In this document: piece by piece, positions 33,097-43,859 of the stretch | Numbering within the stretch: position 1 is the stretch's first letter | Layout of the letters: every line of letters begins with the position of its first letter | From: Scedosporium boydii | Lineage: Eukaryota; Ascomycota; Sordariomycetes; Microascales; Microascaceae | Assembly (NCBI GenBank): GCA_002221725.1 | Contig: NJFT01000027.1 | Span: forward strand, 186,001-250,000 | Length of the DNA: 64,000 bases | Direction: 5' to 3' | Notes under the pieces: model-generated | Seen by the model: the letters and a program-made list of their open reading frames with translations, nothing else | The model's database searches: none | What the model was told of the DNA's origin: nothing | Made by a program: the position numbers and the translations under genes

Positions 33097-33946
33097 TTTG
33101 CCTGTCTGCTTACACGAGACGGCCAATATTATACTCGCCATGGCACGGGAAACCGGCCGCCCTTGGGGCACAACTAAATAGATATTAACTACAATTGAGT
33201 TCTTACGGAGTATAAACCCCACGAATTGCTAGATTGCTATCCGACACACCCCCTATTCCTAAAGTCGAGTGAAAAATGAACAACCAGATAACTCGATTTC
33301 CTCAGGGGCTCACCGTGAGTCGCAAGGCAGTCAGTGATATTGTCAAAATGTATTATATTTTCGTCATCTACTAGTAGCTTAGTCGGGCTCAATGAGCCAC
33401 CCCGGGAGGATTCAATGTTACCAAATGCCCGATACCGCCTAGAAGTAGGTCCGCAGAGGTCCACTGACCATCATGGACGCCGCAAAACCCAGCGTATGCG
33501 GTTGCATCTAGCACCCATGCAGTTAGATACGCCTAAACCCATGGGCCTCGGGCGTGCTGGCGATGCATTGCCATTACGCGTTAGGTGCGATAAGACTGAC
33601 TGTACACTAAGGAAGGAGCCCTGTTGAAAGAGGCCCTGTGGATAGCACATGGGATGCCCATCAAGTGGGTCGTGTAAGGGCGGAGAAGTCCGCAGCCTTC
33701 GGAGCTACCCTCGGCAGTTGTTGATAAAGGTTTCTCGGCGTTCGGACAAGCTCGAGAAATGCCGATTTCGTGTCGGAGTTGTCCGTTAGTGTAGTTGCGG
33801 CCACGACGCGCCGCCCTGCGCGAGCTATATAGGCAATCGTCAATGTGAGAGGTGATTCGGCACAGATTTGGCACGGGCTCGTTATCGATGCATCGTCGAA
33901 CAGCAAAACAGAAGGAGAAAACAAAAGAAAAAAAAAAAAGGAAAAA
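33097..33946. other. Intergenic, promoter of the C45 gene
   Basis: An 850-bp stretch without a gene. It holds a CGG-N6-CCG site (33774-33785) and an A-rich leader just before the start codon. Confidence 0.5.
33774..33785. promoter_or_regulatory. CGG-N6-CCG site upstream of the C45 acyltransferase-like gene
   Basis: CGGAGTTGTCCG, 162 bp before the start codon at 33947. Confidence 0.55.
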
Positions 33947-35002
33947 ATGGTTTGGAACGGCCCCCCGGAGATTGTGTGCGAGGGTTCGCACTACGATATC
34001 GGTTTCGCCCACGGCCGCGGAGCAAGAGACAGGATCCTCGGGGCTATAGAGCTATACACCACCCTCTACGGCGAAACTGCTGGCATCGGCTGGGAGGAAG
34101 CTCGAGAGCGCGCCCAGGTCTTCAAGCCGACGATTCGGAAACTCACCCCACACCTATACGAGGAGATTGAGGGAATCGCACAGGGCGCGGGCCTTGACGT
34201 TGACGACGTCCTCACGCTCAACATCCGAAGCGAGATCTCGCTGACAAACTATTCGGATGGATGCACTTCCATCGCGAAAGTCGATAGCCAAAATGTCCTG
34301 GTGGCTCAGAACTGGGACTGGGTCGAGGAGGCCGGAGACGTGACGGTCCTATTAGATATTCGCGCCCCCAACAAGCCAAGGATTCTCTTGAGCGGCGAAG
34401 CTGGCATTGTCGGCAAATTTGGCATGAATCGGGCTGGCGTGGGAGTCTGCATGAACGCTATCAAGTGCGGCGTACTCGACACAGGCAAACTGCCCGTTCA
34501 TATCGCCATGAGGACCATTTTGGAGAGCTCCTCATTCGACGAAGCCAAGTCAAAGATCGACACGTTTGGACTCGCGTCATGCGTCAACTTTATGATCGCT
34601 GACAAGAACGGCAACTTTGCTACCATCGAATGCACGCCAAAGGGGAACGCGGTGATCACGCCTGATCATGGATCCGGAACCGTGTGCCACAGCAACCATA
34701 TTTACTCGCCCGATATCCCCGCAGGCATCAAGGACTTCCCGTCGGCCAATTCATTCACCAGGCTCGCTCGCATCCAGGAGCTCTCCGCGGGGAAACCCGG
34801 ATCAGTAGAGAACATAAGGCAGTGGCTATCGGATGAGCAGGGAGCCCCGACGGCGATATGTCGCTCCCGGGCCCCGGAAGCTACAGGGATCGAGAGGATG
34901 GTTACGTTAGCAACCATAATTACGGACCTCAAAAAGTTGGAGATGCAAGTATCGTATGGGAAGCCAAACTCCAAACCCCCGATCAAGACATTCACCTTTT
35001 AG
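33947..35002 (+). CDS. Isopenicillin-N acyltransferase-like NTN hydrolase (peptidase C45)
   Basis: Single exon of 351 residues from the ATG at 33947, which follows an A-rich leader; the in-frame upstream ATG would add a lysine-rich tail unlike the family. The protein aligns over its full length with acyl-CoA:6-aminopenicillanic-acid acyltransferases. Marks are the N-terminal GSHYDIGFAHG, the self-cleavage site SDGC|TS with Cys106 as the new N-terminal nucleophile, QNWDW, EAGIVGKFGMNRAGV, and a late AICR. Relatives exchange or hydrolyse amide-linked acyl groups. The C-terminus (KTFTF) lacks the peroxisomal PTS1 of the penicillin enzyme, so it is probably cytosolic. There is no pcbAB or pcbC nearby, so it is not a penicillin gene. 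It is convergent with regulator 1, 115 bp apart. Confidence 0.9.
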   Translation: MVWNGPPEIVCEGSHYDIGFAHGRGARDRILGAIELYTTLYGETAGIGWEEARERAQVFKPTIRKLTPHLYEEIEGIAQGAGLDVDDVLTLNIRSEISLTNYSDGCTSIAKVDSQNVLVAQNWDWVEEAGDVTVLLDIRAPNKPRILLSGEAGIVGKFGMNRAGVGVCMNAIKCGVLDTGKLPVHIAMRTILESSSFDEAKSKIDTFGLASCVNFMIADKNGNFATIECTPKGNAVITPDHGSGTVCHSNHIYSPDIPAGIKDFPSANSFTRLARIQELSAGKPGSVENIRQWLSDEQGAPTAICRSRAPEATGIERMVTLATIITDLKKLEMQVSYGKPNSKPPIKTFTF

Positions 35003-35117
35003 TTTGGCAGCTCCTATTCGCTCCGTACAATATATGCAGTATGGGATGCAAAAGCCCTCTAATTGAATAGTTCACGTAATAGTTCACGTATTGCGCCTTT
35101 TCTTCATTACCACTCCA

Positions 35118-36874
35118 CTACCCGCCCATTGCCTGTTCCGAAAATGTTGTAAATATTTCGTAGTAGATCTTGGCTCCTGGAAACGTTCCCGCATATGCAG
35201 CCAGAAGCGACGAGCACCGGAACAATGCACGGGTCAGCGCTACGTCGACATCCCCCGGCATTTGCAACCTTCGATTGATGACCAAGTCTGCGATAATGCT
35301 GCCGGCGGAAAACACGTAGGGTGCGGAGAGCCAGATAGAGACCACACGACCCTGCCGGAAGTTCTCGTGCTCCATCTCGAGCAGTGACGTCGCCGCTCGC
35401 TCTATGGCAGCGCTCGCGTCAGAGAACCATTGGTGCTGGTCCTGGCAGAGGGGGCAGCGATGCTGAACGGAAGGATACAGTGACAGCCATAGCTTGTCAT
35501 GAAGAGGGGATGAGCTCATTGAATCGGAAGTGAACTGTATCAGTTGGGGACTGACCGGGCAGGTCGCCTCGCCGACGGAGGCCAGCAGTTGTGACAGTTT
35601 GGACCCAAGATATGCAGCTTTAAATGAGGCACACAGCGCGGAATCACCGTCATCCACAGGCAAGGATTCGAGCAGTTGGTCCGCTAGCATCGTCGGTCGG
35701 CCGAGGATACTGCATGCTGATCGTTCCCACTGATATAGAATATAAAATAATCTGCGCATTGCTTCGTACGAGTATCCGGTTGAGGGATCCTCATTATCGA
35801 TGAGCCAGCGAGGCCGGTTCTCTTCGACGTGTATACTGCGGTGCCAAGCAAGCCGGATGCACATTCGGCACGCGAGGCCGAGCCAGGACCAGAGCAATTT
35901 CCTCGAAGGGTCCGTGAGCTCGTATAGAATCAACAGCAGCAGGACATGCAGTGCGTCTCCATCATGCTTGAGGAAGACGGCGTCCGTGAGGTCCCCGGCC
36001 CACTGGCGTAGAGCCATGGCGACCACATGCATCTCGGGGAACTTTCGTGCCTGGTGCGTGGCAGCAATGGCACCAGCGAGGCAGACAAACAGCCGCCGAG
36101 CAATAGGCAAACGCCGGATCTGCGAGTCCAGGAGCAGTTGGGACCGGCTGAGGATAGGCCACTGATCATTGATGATAGGCAAGTAATACTCCTCGACGAG
36201 GCGGTGGATTGTCGTGTGCTCGACGAGAGCACGGTTAAGCTTATCTTCAAGTCCACACTGGAGGTTTGGGCCGTCGTCTACATATAGGGACCATTCCAAG
36301 ACGCCACGCTCGAACCGAGGCTCGCCGAGCTGAACAGCTGTCGAGAGCACGGAAAGCCCAGTCTCGCTCGCCAGGTTCTGTCCAATGAAGGCTCCATGAG
36401 GGCCAGGAACAAGAAGTCCTTTGATGCTGGGCCCGACCACAAAAGACGGACTGCCGGGGGTCTCGGGTGTAAGCAGTGCGCTGACTTCGTCCTGTGTGCC
36501 GCCAGAGGGCCTCTCTATGGCAGCTAGCCTGTCCTTGAGCTCTCGCACACGTGTGTTGAGGGCAGCAATATATCTAGATTAACTATTGAGACCTAGAACT
36601 ACCATACCATAGATAAACGGAGGGTAGAGCTGCTTACCTGCGGTGTACCTCGCGCGCATTAGTATCGTCGAAGTAAACGCAATCAAGGCCCTGGTCATGG
36701 CATCTGCTACAGTCTGGGAGGCGGTTGTCGCACTGGCAGGACCGTCAGCGCCGTTGGGATGAATGGTGCGTGTTCGCTGAGGGTCCTAGGATGTGGTGGG
36801 GGACTGCAAACCTTCTTTCGCCGCCGCCGGCACCTATTGCATGTTGGTAGGGGGAGAGTAACAGGGGGTGACAT
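35118..36874 (-). CDS. Zn2Cys6 transcription factor with fungal-specific regulatory domain (regulator 1)
   Basis: Three exons: 36812-36874, 36638-36732 and 35118-36573, giving 537 residues. The zinc cluster is split by intron 1: CNRCRRRRKK joins CDNRLPDCSRCHDQGLDC, giving the exact C-x2-C-x6-C-x6-C-x2-C-x6-C spacing. A short linker with a coiled-coil-like heptad (LNTRVRELKDRLAAIE) follows, then the fungal_trans middle region around residues 190-400, with RRLFYILYQWERSACSILGRP as its typical core. An in-frame ATG at 36922 would add 16 residues. It lies at the centre of the cluster, divergent from regulator 2 across 1.1 kb, and is a good candidate to bind the CGG-N6-CCG sites. Confidence 0.88.
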
Positions 36875-37980
36875 GATGATCTGTGGCTGTAATCGTATCG
36901 GGCTTCGGGCGGCGAAGGGCACCTGGGAAGGGGAATGGGGAATGGAAGCACTACAGGCGTGAAAGACGTACGCGGTAGGGACGCAGCATAGATATCATAG
37001 ATATGGACAGCGCTAGCCAGCCCAGGCGTACAGAAGACCCCACAGATAAAGCGCATTGACCCTTCTAGTTTTCCTTGCTCGCATCAACCTCGCCACTCCC
37101 CCACAAACCAAGACGGTGGTAATCTATTTCCACTGTCATGTACTGTACTTCGTACTCTACTATAATACAGCCCAGGGCAGCTTTGACGGCAAGGTTACAA
37201 AGGCACCACTGCGCTATCATGTAGCTTATACTTCGTACTTCGTATAAGATCGATTAATATTCGTCTATTATACTAAACTACGATGTTTAATACTATCCAT
37301 GTCTAGTAATATATATTTTGGCAAAGAACTAGATGTTAATAGAGTAGGGAGATCTCCTTGATACTTTTAAAGGCAATTACCACAACTTTCACAAGTATCC
37401 TTGTTAGGCTTGTAGCCCCCGACCCAACTTGTACCCATTACCTCGGTCGGTTCTCATGGTGAGGTAGCAAACCGATAACGACACCAGACGAGTGACAATC
37501 TTGCTTAAACCTCTCCAGGGATCTTAAACGTTAGTGCGAGAGATCATTGCCACCACCTAACATATCCTAGATCAAGTGTTGAAGAGGTATATCTTATAAC
37601 AATTTATATTTGAAAATTCTTATGTAGTACTTGTCACGAGATATGTCAGGTGGTAGAATCTGATCTCCCACGCTAACGTTTAAAATCCCTGTAGAGGATT
37701 ACAACAGATGTGGCTTAAATCAAAAGAGGTGTAGTGTAATTTTTAGTTTGTGTGGGGATGTGGACCTGATAAACAGGGGCCCTTGCTGCCGTGGACGAGG
37801 ATGGACGAGTCATAAATGGCTGCGCAGGACATATCATGAACCATTACCTTCGTTCAGCGCGTCTTCTCATCCAATGTAACTGGCCATCCGCTGCATAGGC
37901 TGTCACCCACACTACTGTATTTCTCCTCATACCCCTCCCCCTCCATCGAATGTAAGCCGGCCGCTCGTGTTCTCGACACT
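36875..37980. other. AT-rich divergent promoter region between the two regulators
   Basis: A 1.1-kb stretch with no gene and locally low GC (37200-37720). I looked for CGG-N6-CCG and found none, so the regulators may not autoregulate through that site. Confidence 0.5.
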
Positions 37981-40131
37981 ATGTCGGATCCCGCCGCACC
38001 TCCTGCACCTCCCGCACCGCCCGCCCCCGAGGCCCCGACCACAGACTCGAGGGCCCGCCCGGTGCATCGCAAAGCATGCAGCCAGTGCCGCAAGCGCAAG
38101 ATTCGCTGTGATCTCGCTCTGCCCTCATGTCAAGGATGCGCTCGCGCCGGTGCCAGGTGCATGGGCTACGACGATGCCATGAACGAGGTGCCTCGGTCGC
38201 TCGTCTCGCACCTTGAAGAAGAAGTGGCAAGCCTAGAGGCCAGACTGCGAGCTCACGAGGAGGCAGGCCTCGGAATGCAGCGACCCTTGGCCACCACGAG
38301 CCAGCGTCAAATGATCATGAGCCATGCGCTTGCGACTGCAGTTGCTGATGTCCCCGTTCCCATGGGCACCAGCGATGCCCTAATCCAGGCAACGTTTCGT
38401 ACTACCTTCCACCTACACTCCAGTCGGCTTCCTCTGCCACTGCAGACCCACCAACACATACATGGCCGCATGGATATTCGGCCCAAGAAAGCCATCGTCC
38501 TACGGGAATTACCGCCGACTGCCACAGAGCTCCTGCTAACAAACTACACGAAAATCCATCTTCCGCAATATCCCTGTGTCTCCGAGGTAGATCTCGTAGC
38601 GTCTTTCAAGAGATGCACTGCTGAAGAGATGGCCGAGACACCCTTTGACATCTTTGTTGTGTCTATGGCCATGGCCATCAGCGCCAGCACTATGATGTGG
38701 AACAACGAGGAGCACGCGTTGACGGCGTCGGCTGGGTTCTGGACCATGGCGAGGATGCAGCTCGAGCTACCGGAGTTGATCCAGAACCCAGTCCAGCACC
38801 TGCAGTACTTGCTGTTGATGGCACATTACGGATTCACGAACCCAGCTGCTGTCGACGTCTGGTTCTGTATCGGGGATGCTGTGCGGCTCTGTATGCAGCT
38901 GGGTTATCACCTAGACGCTTGCGCCACTCCGGATATTACCCCAGTAGAGCTAGATACGCGACGCCGCCTCTTCTGGACTGCATGCGGCATGGAATGGTAT
39001 TTCCCAAACCCGGCATCCCCTTTTCGAGGAAGCCCTCAAGACCTAGTGACTAATAAGGTTGTTCTACGTCTCAGGGCCATATGCTCATATACTCGCATAC
39101 CACCCAGCATCACCCAATACTCAATCACGGCCCAGGTAATAATGATCCTGCCCACGAGAAATTTAACAAAAACTTGCCGCCGGATGAGCGGGGTTGCCAA
39201 AGACCGGTTAGCTGATGATATGAGATGATGATAGTTCCCTTCAAGCCTGTCCGACTTCGCAATATATCACTCCGTGACCGATGGACCCTCCAAGAAGGCA
39301 TCCGCATTACATATGCTCCAGTTCCGCCAACTTGAGATGGAGGTACTTAGCGTACTGTACATTGAGCCGCTTGAAATTGGATGGTCCTTTGAAGCATGGT
39401 CGGCGGATATCGAGCGTCGACTTGACCTCTGGCACCAGAAATCCCTCGAGTTCGCCGCAGAGCACCAGCTCGAGTTCCGCGACATCCAGTACCATTTCCT
39501 CCGAGGAAGGCTACATCGGCCCACACCCAAGGTTCCGCGGCCTTCCCAGGCATCGCGACGTGTCTGTATCGAATCCGCAAAGGCGCTGACCGAGGATTAC
39601 AGCCGGCAGCGCCGCCAAGGGAGGCTATTCTATCCGTGGCATGCCGGGCACATCCAGTTTGAGGCGGCCATCTACCTTCTAGATACGGCTTGGACATGCT
39701 CCCAATGGCTGGCGGGTTTGGGGCTTTGTCCGGAGATTGCGCAGTGCATTCGCGACTGTCCTCTAACGCTGCGTAAAATCGCAAAGGTCTGGCCAGACCT
39801 GGAGGCTTGCGCTGTCGCATTTGAAGACCTCTCTGCTCCCGTGCTGCTACGCGTGGACAACATCATCAATCATGGCTATGTCGCAACTAGCCCGGAAGAC
39901 GACTCAGTCTCGACTCGGATTGCTGAATTCCTCTTTCCCATGGCAGAGATGGGCGCTCAGATACTTGATGCCGACAACATCTCTCACGACGACGCTTTCG
40001 AATTCAATCTAGACGACATTGACTGGAGCCTTGGAGACCAAACCGAGCTTCTTCAACCGGACGATATATTGGCGGCCTATTTAAATAAGGGCCTAGATGA
40101 TCCCTACTTAGATTTTTCTGCACCAACCTAA
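37981..40131 (+). CDS. Zn2Cys6 transcription factor with fungal-specific regulatory domain (regulator 2)
   Basis: Three exons: 37981-38996, 39075-39135 and 39235-40131, giving 657 residues. A Pro/Ala-rich start (PPAPPAPPAPEAP) precedes the zinc cluster CSQCRKRKIRCDLALPSCQGCARAGARC, again with exact C6 spacing. A leucine-rich coiled coil (LVSHLEEEVASLEARL) follows for dimerisation. The fungal_trans domain is around residues 195-400, with DTRRRLFWTACGMEW. The C-terminus ends in an acidic, aromatic stretch (FEFNLDDIDWSLGDQ) that resembles a nine-residue-type activation domain. It is divergent from regulator 1 and convergent with SDR2, 86 bp apart. With regulator 1 it probably controls the cluster. 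Confidence 0.88.
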
Positions 40132-40217
40132 GCTTTAAGAATTTAAACCTAATACAAGCTCCACCCCCTCACAATGCACTCCCTCTCTTCCCCCTATAGA
40201 GTCTCAAAGTCGCGTAT

Positions 40218-41012
40218 CTACCAGAAGCCCTTTTTTGTCGAAGGCACGTGCTTGCTGTAGCTGGCTGTCTCTCCTTTAAGGCCTTCCGCCGCACCAACCG
40301 CCAGCTGTGCGACAGCATCTGCGCAGTAATCCGGAGGCTCCGCGGCGCCATTTGCGAGCCAATCGCGGTATCTCTGAGCCTCCTCCGGAAGCATGACGTT
40401 GTCGAACTTGCCAGCGAGGAGCCCCTCAGACATCGGAGTCTTGGTCAAACCGGGATAGACGCCGAAGACGCTCAGACAACCGCCGTTCTCCTGCTCCTCC
40501 CACGCCAGACTCTTGATGAAACGGGTGACGGCGGCTTTGGAGGCGCCGTAAGCAGCCCGGCCCGTATATACTGCCTGGTCGGCAGTCGAGGACAGGATTA
40601 CAACCTTGCCTTTGGCCTCGCGCAGGTGTGGAAGCGACAGCTGTACTGAGAGAAACGTGCCGCATAGGTTGACGTTGATAGTCTCGAGGAAGGTCTTGTA
40701 GGGCATGTCTATAATCCTGGCTGCATCAGGCTCGATCCCTGCTGAGCAGATCAAGGCATCAAGCCCGCCGCCACCCCGAGTAGCCAGCCCCAAAGCTGCC
40801 TTTGTGTCGTCTTCGGATGTGACATCTCCGATGTGGAGAAACACGCGATCTGGATAGGTTTGCTGAAGAGCCTCAAATTCCTTGCCAATGCCTAGCGTCA
40901 GCACGGTGACGGTCGCGTTGTGTTGCTCGACGAGGTACTCCACGGCCTTGTAGCCTATCCCCAGGCCACCGCCTGTGACCAGGATGCTCTTCGAAATAGG
41001 TGATGTCATCAT
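40218..41012 (-). CDS. Short-chain dehydrogenase/reductase (SDR2)
   Basis: Single exon of 264 residues. Cofactor motif TGGGLGIGY, then CSAGIEP, a Ser-containing VVILSST strand, and the catalytic YGASK. YPGLTKTPMSEGLL is the usual substrate-loop start. Two adjacent ATGs (41012 and 41009) are both possible. The family reduces or oxidises alcohols and ketones with NAD(P)(H) in the cytosol. It is divergent from the aminotransferase, and the 540-bp shared promoter holds a CGG-N6-CCG site, tying it to the cluster regulon. Confidence 0.88.
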   Translation of the reverse strand: MMTSPISKSILVTGGGLGIGYKAVEYLVEQHNATVTVLTLGIGKEFEALQQTYPDRVFLHIGDVTSEDDTKAALGLATRGGGGLDALICSAGIEPDAARIIDMPYKTFLETINVNLCGTFLSVQLSLPHLREAKGKVVILSSTADQAVYTGRAAYGASKAAVTRFIKSLAWEEQENGGCLSVFGVYPGLTKTPMSEGLLAGKFDNVMLPEEAQRYRDWLANGAAEPPDYCADAVAQLAVGAAEGLKGETASYSKHVPSTKKGFW

Positions 41013-41292
41013 TGATGTTGTAGTAGAGCGAGGGAATCGGACGGTGGGCAAAGAATTCTGAATTCGGGAATGCCGACGTACAGAGATTCCGGGGACTATT
41101 GTACAACTGAGCCAGCCATCCCTCCAACTCCAAACGCCAAGCTCCAAATCCCCAATCAGCAATCCCCGATCCCTGCATCCCACCCTCCGACTAAGGGGTT
41201 AGACTCCACATGCCCCGCGACGCCAAACCTTGTCGCCGCCGTGCGTCCTGACTCCGCGGCCGCAAAACTCCGTTGCTGATAAGAGGCAAAGG

Positions 41293-41304
41293 CGGAGTCT
41301 TCCG
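41293..41304. promoter_or_regulatory. CGG-N6-CCG site (SDR2/aminotransferase bidirectional promoter)
   Basis: CGGAGTCTTCCG, 281 bp from the SDR2 start and 251 bp from the aminotransferase start. Confidence 0.55.
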
Positions 41305-41454
41305 GATTCTGCATGCCTCACCCACACACACACACCACACACACACAGTCCAGCCTAGACTTTGGCGCACATGCTACAATAACACTCTTGTCCCAATAAC
41401 CCGGAACGCATGAAGAGAATCCGTCGGATCCAAGAGTGCTGCTATGTTACAGGC

Positions 41455-41510
41455 GAAAAAAAAGAAAAAAAAAAAAAAAAAAAAAAAAAAAGAAAGAAAC
41501 AAAGAAAGTT
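41455..41510. repeat. Poly(A)-rich tract in the aminotransferase leader
   Basis: About 30 consecutive A with flanking GAAA units, 45 bp before the start codon. Confidence 0.9.
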
Positions 41511-41554
41511 AATACAAGCAGAAAGGTAACACCTTGCCAATAGCAGCTAGATAA

Positions 41555-43294
41555 ATGATGCAGGATAAGATGACGATGGCAGAGGTTGTGGCAGACTACT
41601 CGCACTTCGTCGCCGGAGGATTCGGACCCCTTCCGGTAAGTCAAGACCAGGCGTCTCAATGAATGAAGTGTATGGTCGCTTACTTTTTTTTTGCCCGGGA
41701 AATTAAGGTCGCTCTTCACAAGCTGAAAAATGCAACCGCCTGGGATGTGGACGGAAATGAGTACATCGACATGCTCAGCATGTTCTCGGTGGTCAACATG
41801 GGCCATGCTCACCCACGTCTCGTCGCAGCCACGACGGAGGCAGTTCAGGAACGGGCCGTTATCAACTTGCCCTTCTTGAACCCTTCCTACGGTAAACTGG
41901 CAAAGAAGCTTCATGAGGCAAGTGGGAAGTTGCCCGTCGTGCTTTGCCTTCCCTCTCGCTGATGACTTTTTCTTGTAGATGTTTGGCTACGACCGATTCA
42001 TGGGCCTGACAAGTGGTGGAGAGGCAGTCGACGCAGCCATGAAGGTCGCCCGCAAGTGGGGATATCTCGTCAAAGGGATACCCCAAGATAAGTGCCATAT
42101 ACTGACAGCCGAGTCGTGCTATCACGGGGTGACTCTTTCCAGCCAGTCAACAGCTAGTGTGAAACCCTCGCGTATGTATCACCCATCGTGCGATCGATCT
42201 GCATAGCCGTCGGGAATAGCTCCTAACCGTTTCTTCTGCTTGCTTGAAGACTTTGGGGCCTGGATGCCCAACACCGGCCCTGTGGCGCCGTCCGGACAAA
42301 CGGTTCGATACGGATCGATCGAAGACCTAGAGATGGCTCTAGAGAAGGACTCGGCAACCATTGGAGCGTTTATGATAGAGCCGATTCAAGGCGCGGCCGG
42401 GTACGACCCCCTTTTCTCTCGCTCCTCCCTCTTGTCAGTACACATGTTGTCCGTTAACTGAACTGTTAAAGTATCATCCCGCCGCCTGATGGCTATTTGA
42501 AGGCAGTAGAGGCGTTGACGCGAAAGCACAACGTTCTTCTGATCCTAGATGAAATCCAGACAGGTTTAGGGCGGACGGGATATGATCTGGGTCATCACAA
42601 GGCCGGAATCCGACCCGATTTGGTGGTGCTGGGCAAGGCCCTATCGGGAGGTTAGAAGCAACCTGCCTGCCACGTGCAATTCGAGTATTACAGACCGTGA
42701 CTGAATGTAATAGGAATGTATCCCTTGTCTGGCGTCCTAGGAGATAACGAAACGCTAGGGCTAGTTTCCCATTACGAGTGAGTTTGGTGGCTACGTTACC
42801 ATTTCATTTTTATTCAGTGCCGTACCCTCTTCCTTCCTACTAACCATGGTCTCTCTCTCTCCAGGATCGGTTCAACAATGTCAAACAACCCGCCTGGCAC
42901 TTCGGCAGCTTTAGTAGCTCTAGATATCCTGCGAGAGGAACATCTCTCGAGGCGCTCGAAAGAATTAGGTGAACTTTTGGTCCAGACCATACTGCAGGAG
43001 AAACCTCCACATATCAAGGAGATCTCCGGCGACGGTCTATTTAGGGCCATAGTCCTCGATATTCCGCCTCTGAGTGAAGGCAAAACGAGCAAGATTCACG
43101 GACGGCGTCTCTGCGCCCTTCTCGCGCAAAGGGGAGTTTTGGCCAACGCCACCGGGTCTGGCTCGCGTGTTCGGCTGTGTCCGCCCCTCACTATCGAGCC
43201 TGAGAAATTGGTCAAGGGAGCTAAGATAGTTGCTCAGGGGTTGAGAGATTTGGAGAGATATGAAGGAGATCTACCGGGGTGGCCGCTTACGTAG
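41555..43294 (+). CDS. Class III PLP aminotransferase, ornithine-aminotransferase-like
   Basis: Seven exons: 41555-41635, 41708-41917, 41979-42171, 42250-42400, 42472-42650, 42714-42777 and 42865-43294, giving 435 residues. Marks of ornithine delta-aminotransferases are WDVDGNEYIDMLSMFSVVNMGHAHP, FGYDRFMGLTSGGEAVDAAMK, EPIQGAAG, the PLP-binding LILDEIQTGLGRTG with Asp238, and the Schiff-base Lys267 in VVLGKALSGG. Intron 2 uses a GC donor (GAG|GCAAGT). No mitochondrial presequence is visible. As a cluster paralogue it may accept another omega-amine rather than ornithine, turning it into an aldehyde for the AKR or SDRs. The start could also be one of the other ATGs at 41558, 41570 or 41576. Confidence 0.87.
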
Positions 43295-43859
43295 ATATGT
43301 TGGATTATACCAAGTTGAAAAGATGATTCACCATAGGGCTTGATATGTGATATATATATACATATCTCCAAATATTCCAACGAGAGATTGGTCGAAGAAA
43401 GTGTAGAGAATTAAACTCAGAGATGTCTTATGTGATGTGGCACTGCCATTTACGTCCGCGATCTGGCTAGAAGTGAGATCAATATGTGTGCCTGGAGTAA
43501 TTTTCAAGCTCTGTGGTTTCGGTGCTGTGTCGTCCAGAAATGTGCATATCCACTGGAAGCACAGGAGCCATACTTAGCCTTAATGATAAATTCTCACGGC
43601 GGGTTTCGTACATACAGCCGATCACGACATATTGCGATTTTGCATGTAAACAAGTCTAACAACGACTACAGCTCCATCGATAAGACATCCAAGTCTTTAA
43701 GACAGCATTCATTCCTCTGTATTCAGTGGGTTATTGGTGTATACTACTTGTTTGAACGAGAGCTGCTACAAGAGGAGCCCCGCAATGCCGCGCACCAGAA
43801 GGACTGGCCCGACTGCCTTCAGTCTCGTGATTGAACCTTACACAAAATGGCTCTGAGCT
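43295..43859. other. Intergenic between convergent aminotransferase and P450-2
   Basis: No gene recognised; the plus frame 43484-43834 (116 codons) has no family features. Probably both 3' ends. Confidence 0.45.

Noticed and set aside
33947..35002. Part of a penicillin or cephalosporin biosynthetic cluster
   Set aside because: There is no ACV synthetase or isopenicillin N synthase in the window, and the enzyme lacks the PTS1 tail. Only the acyltransferase family is shared.
41455..41510. Poly(A) as the tail of a retrotransposon
   Set aside because: No element body or target-site duplication is seen; it lies in the leader of the aminotransferase.
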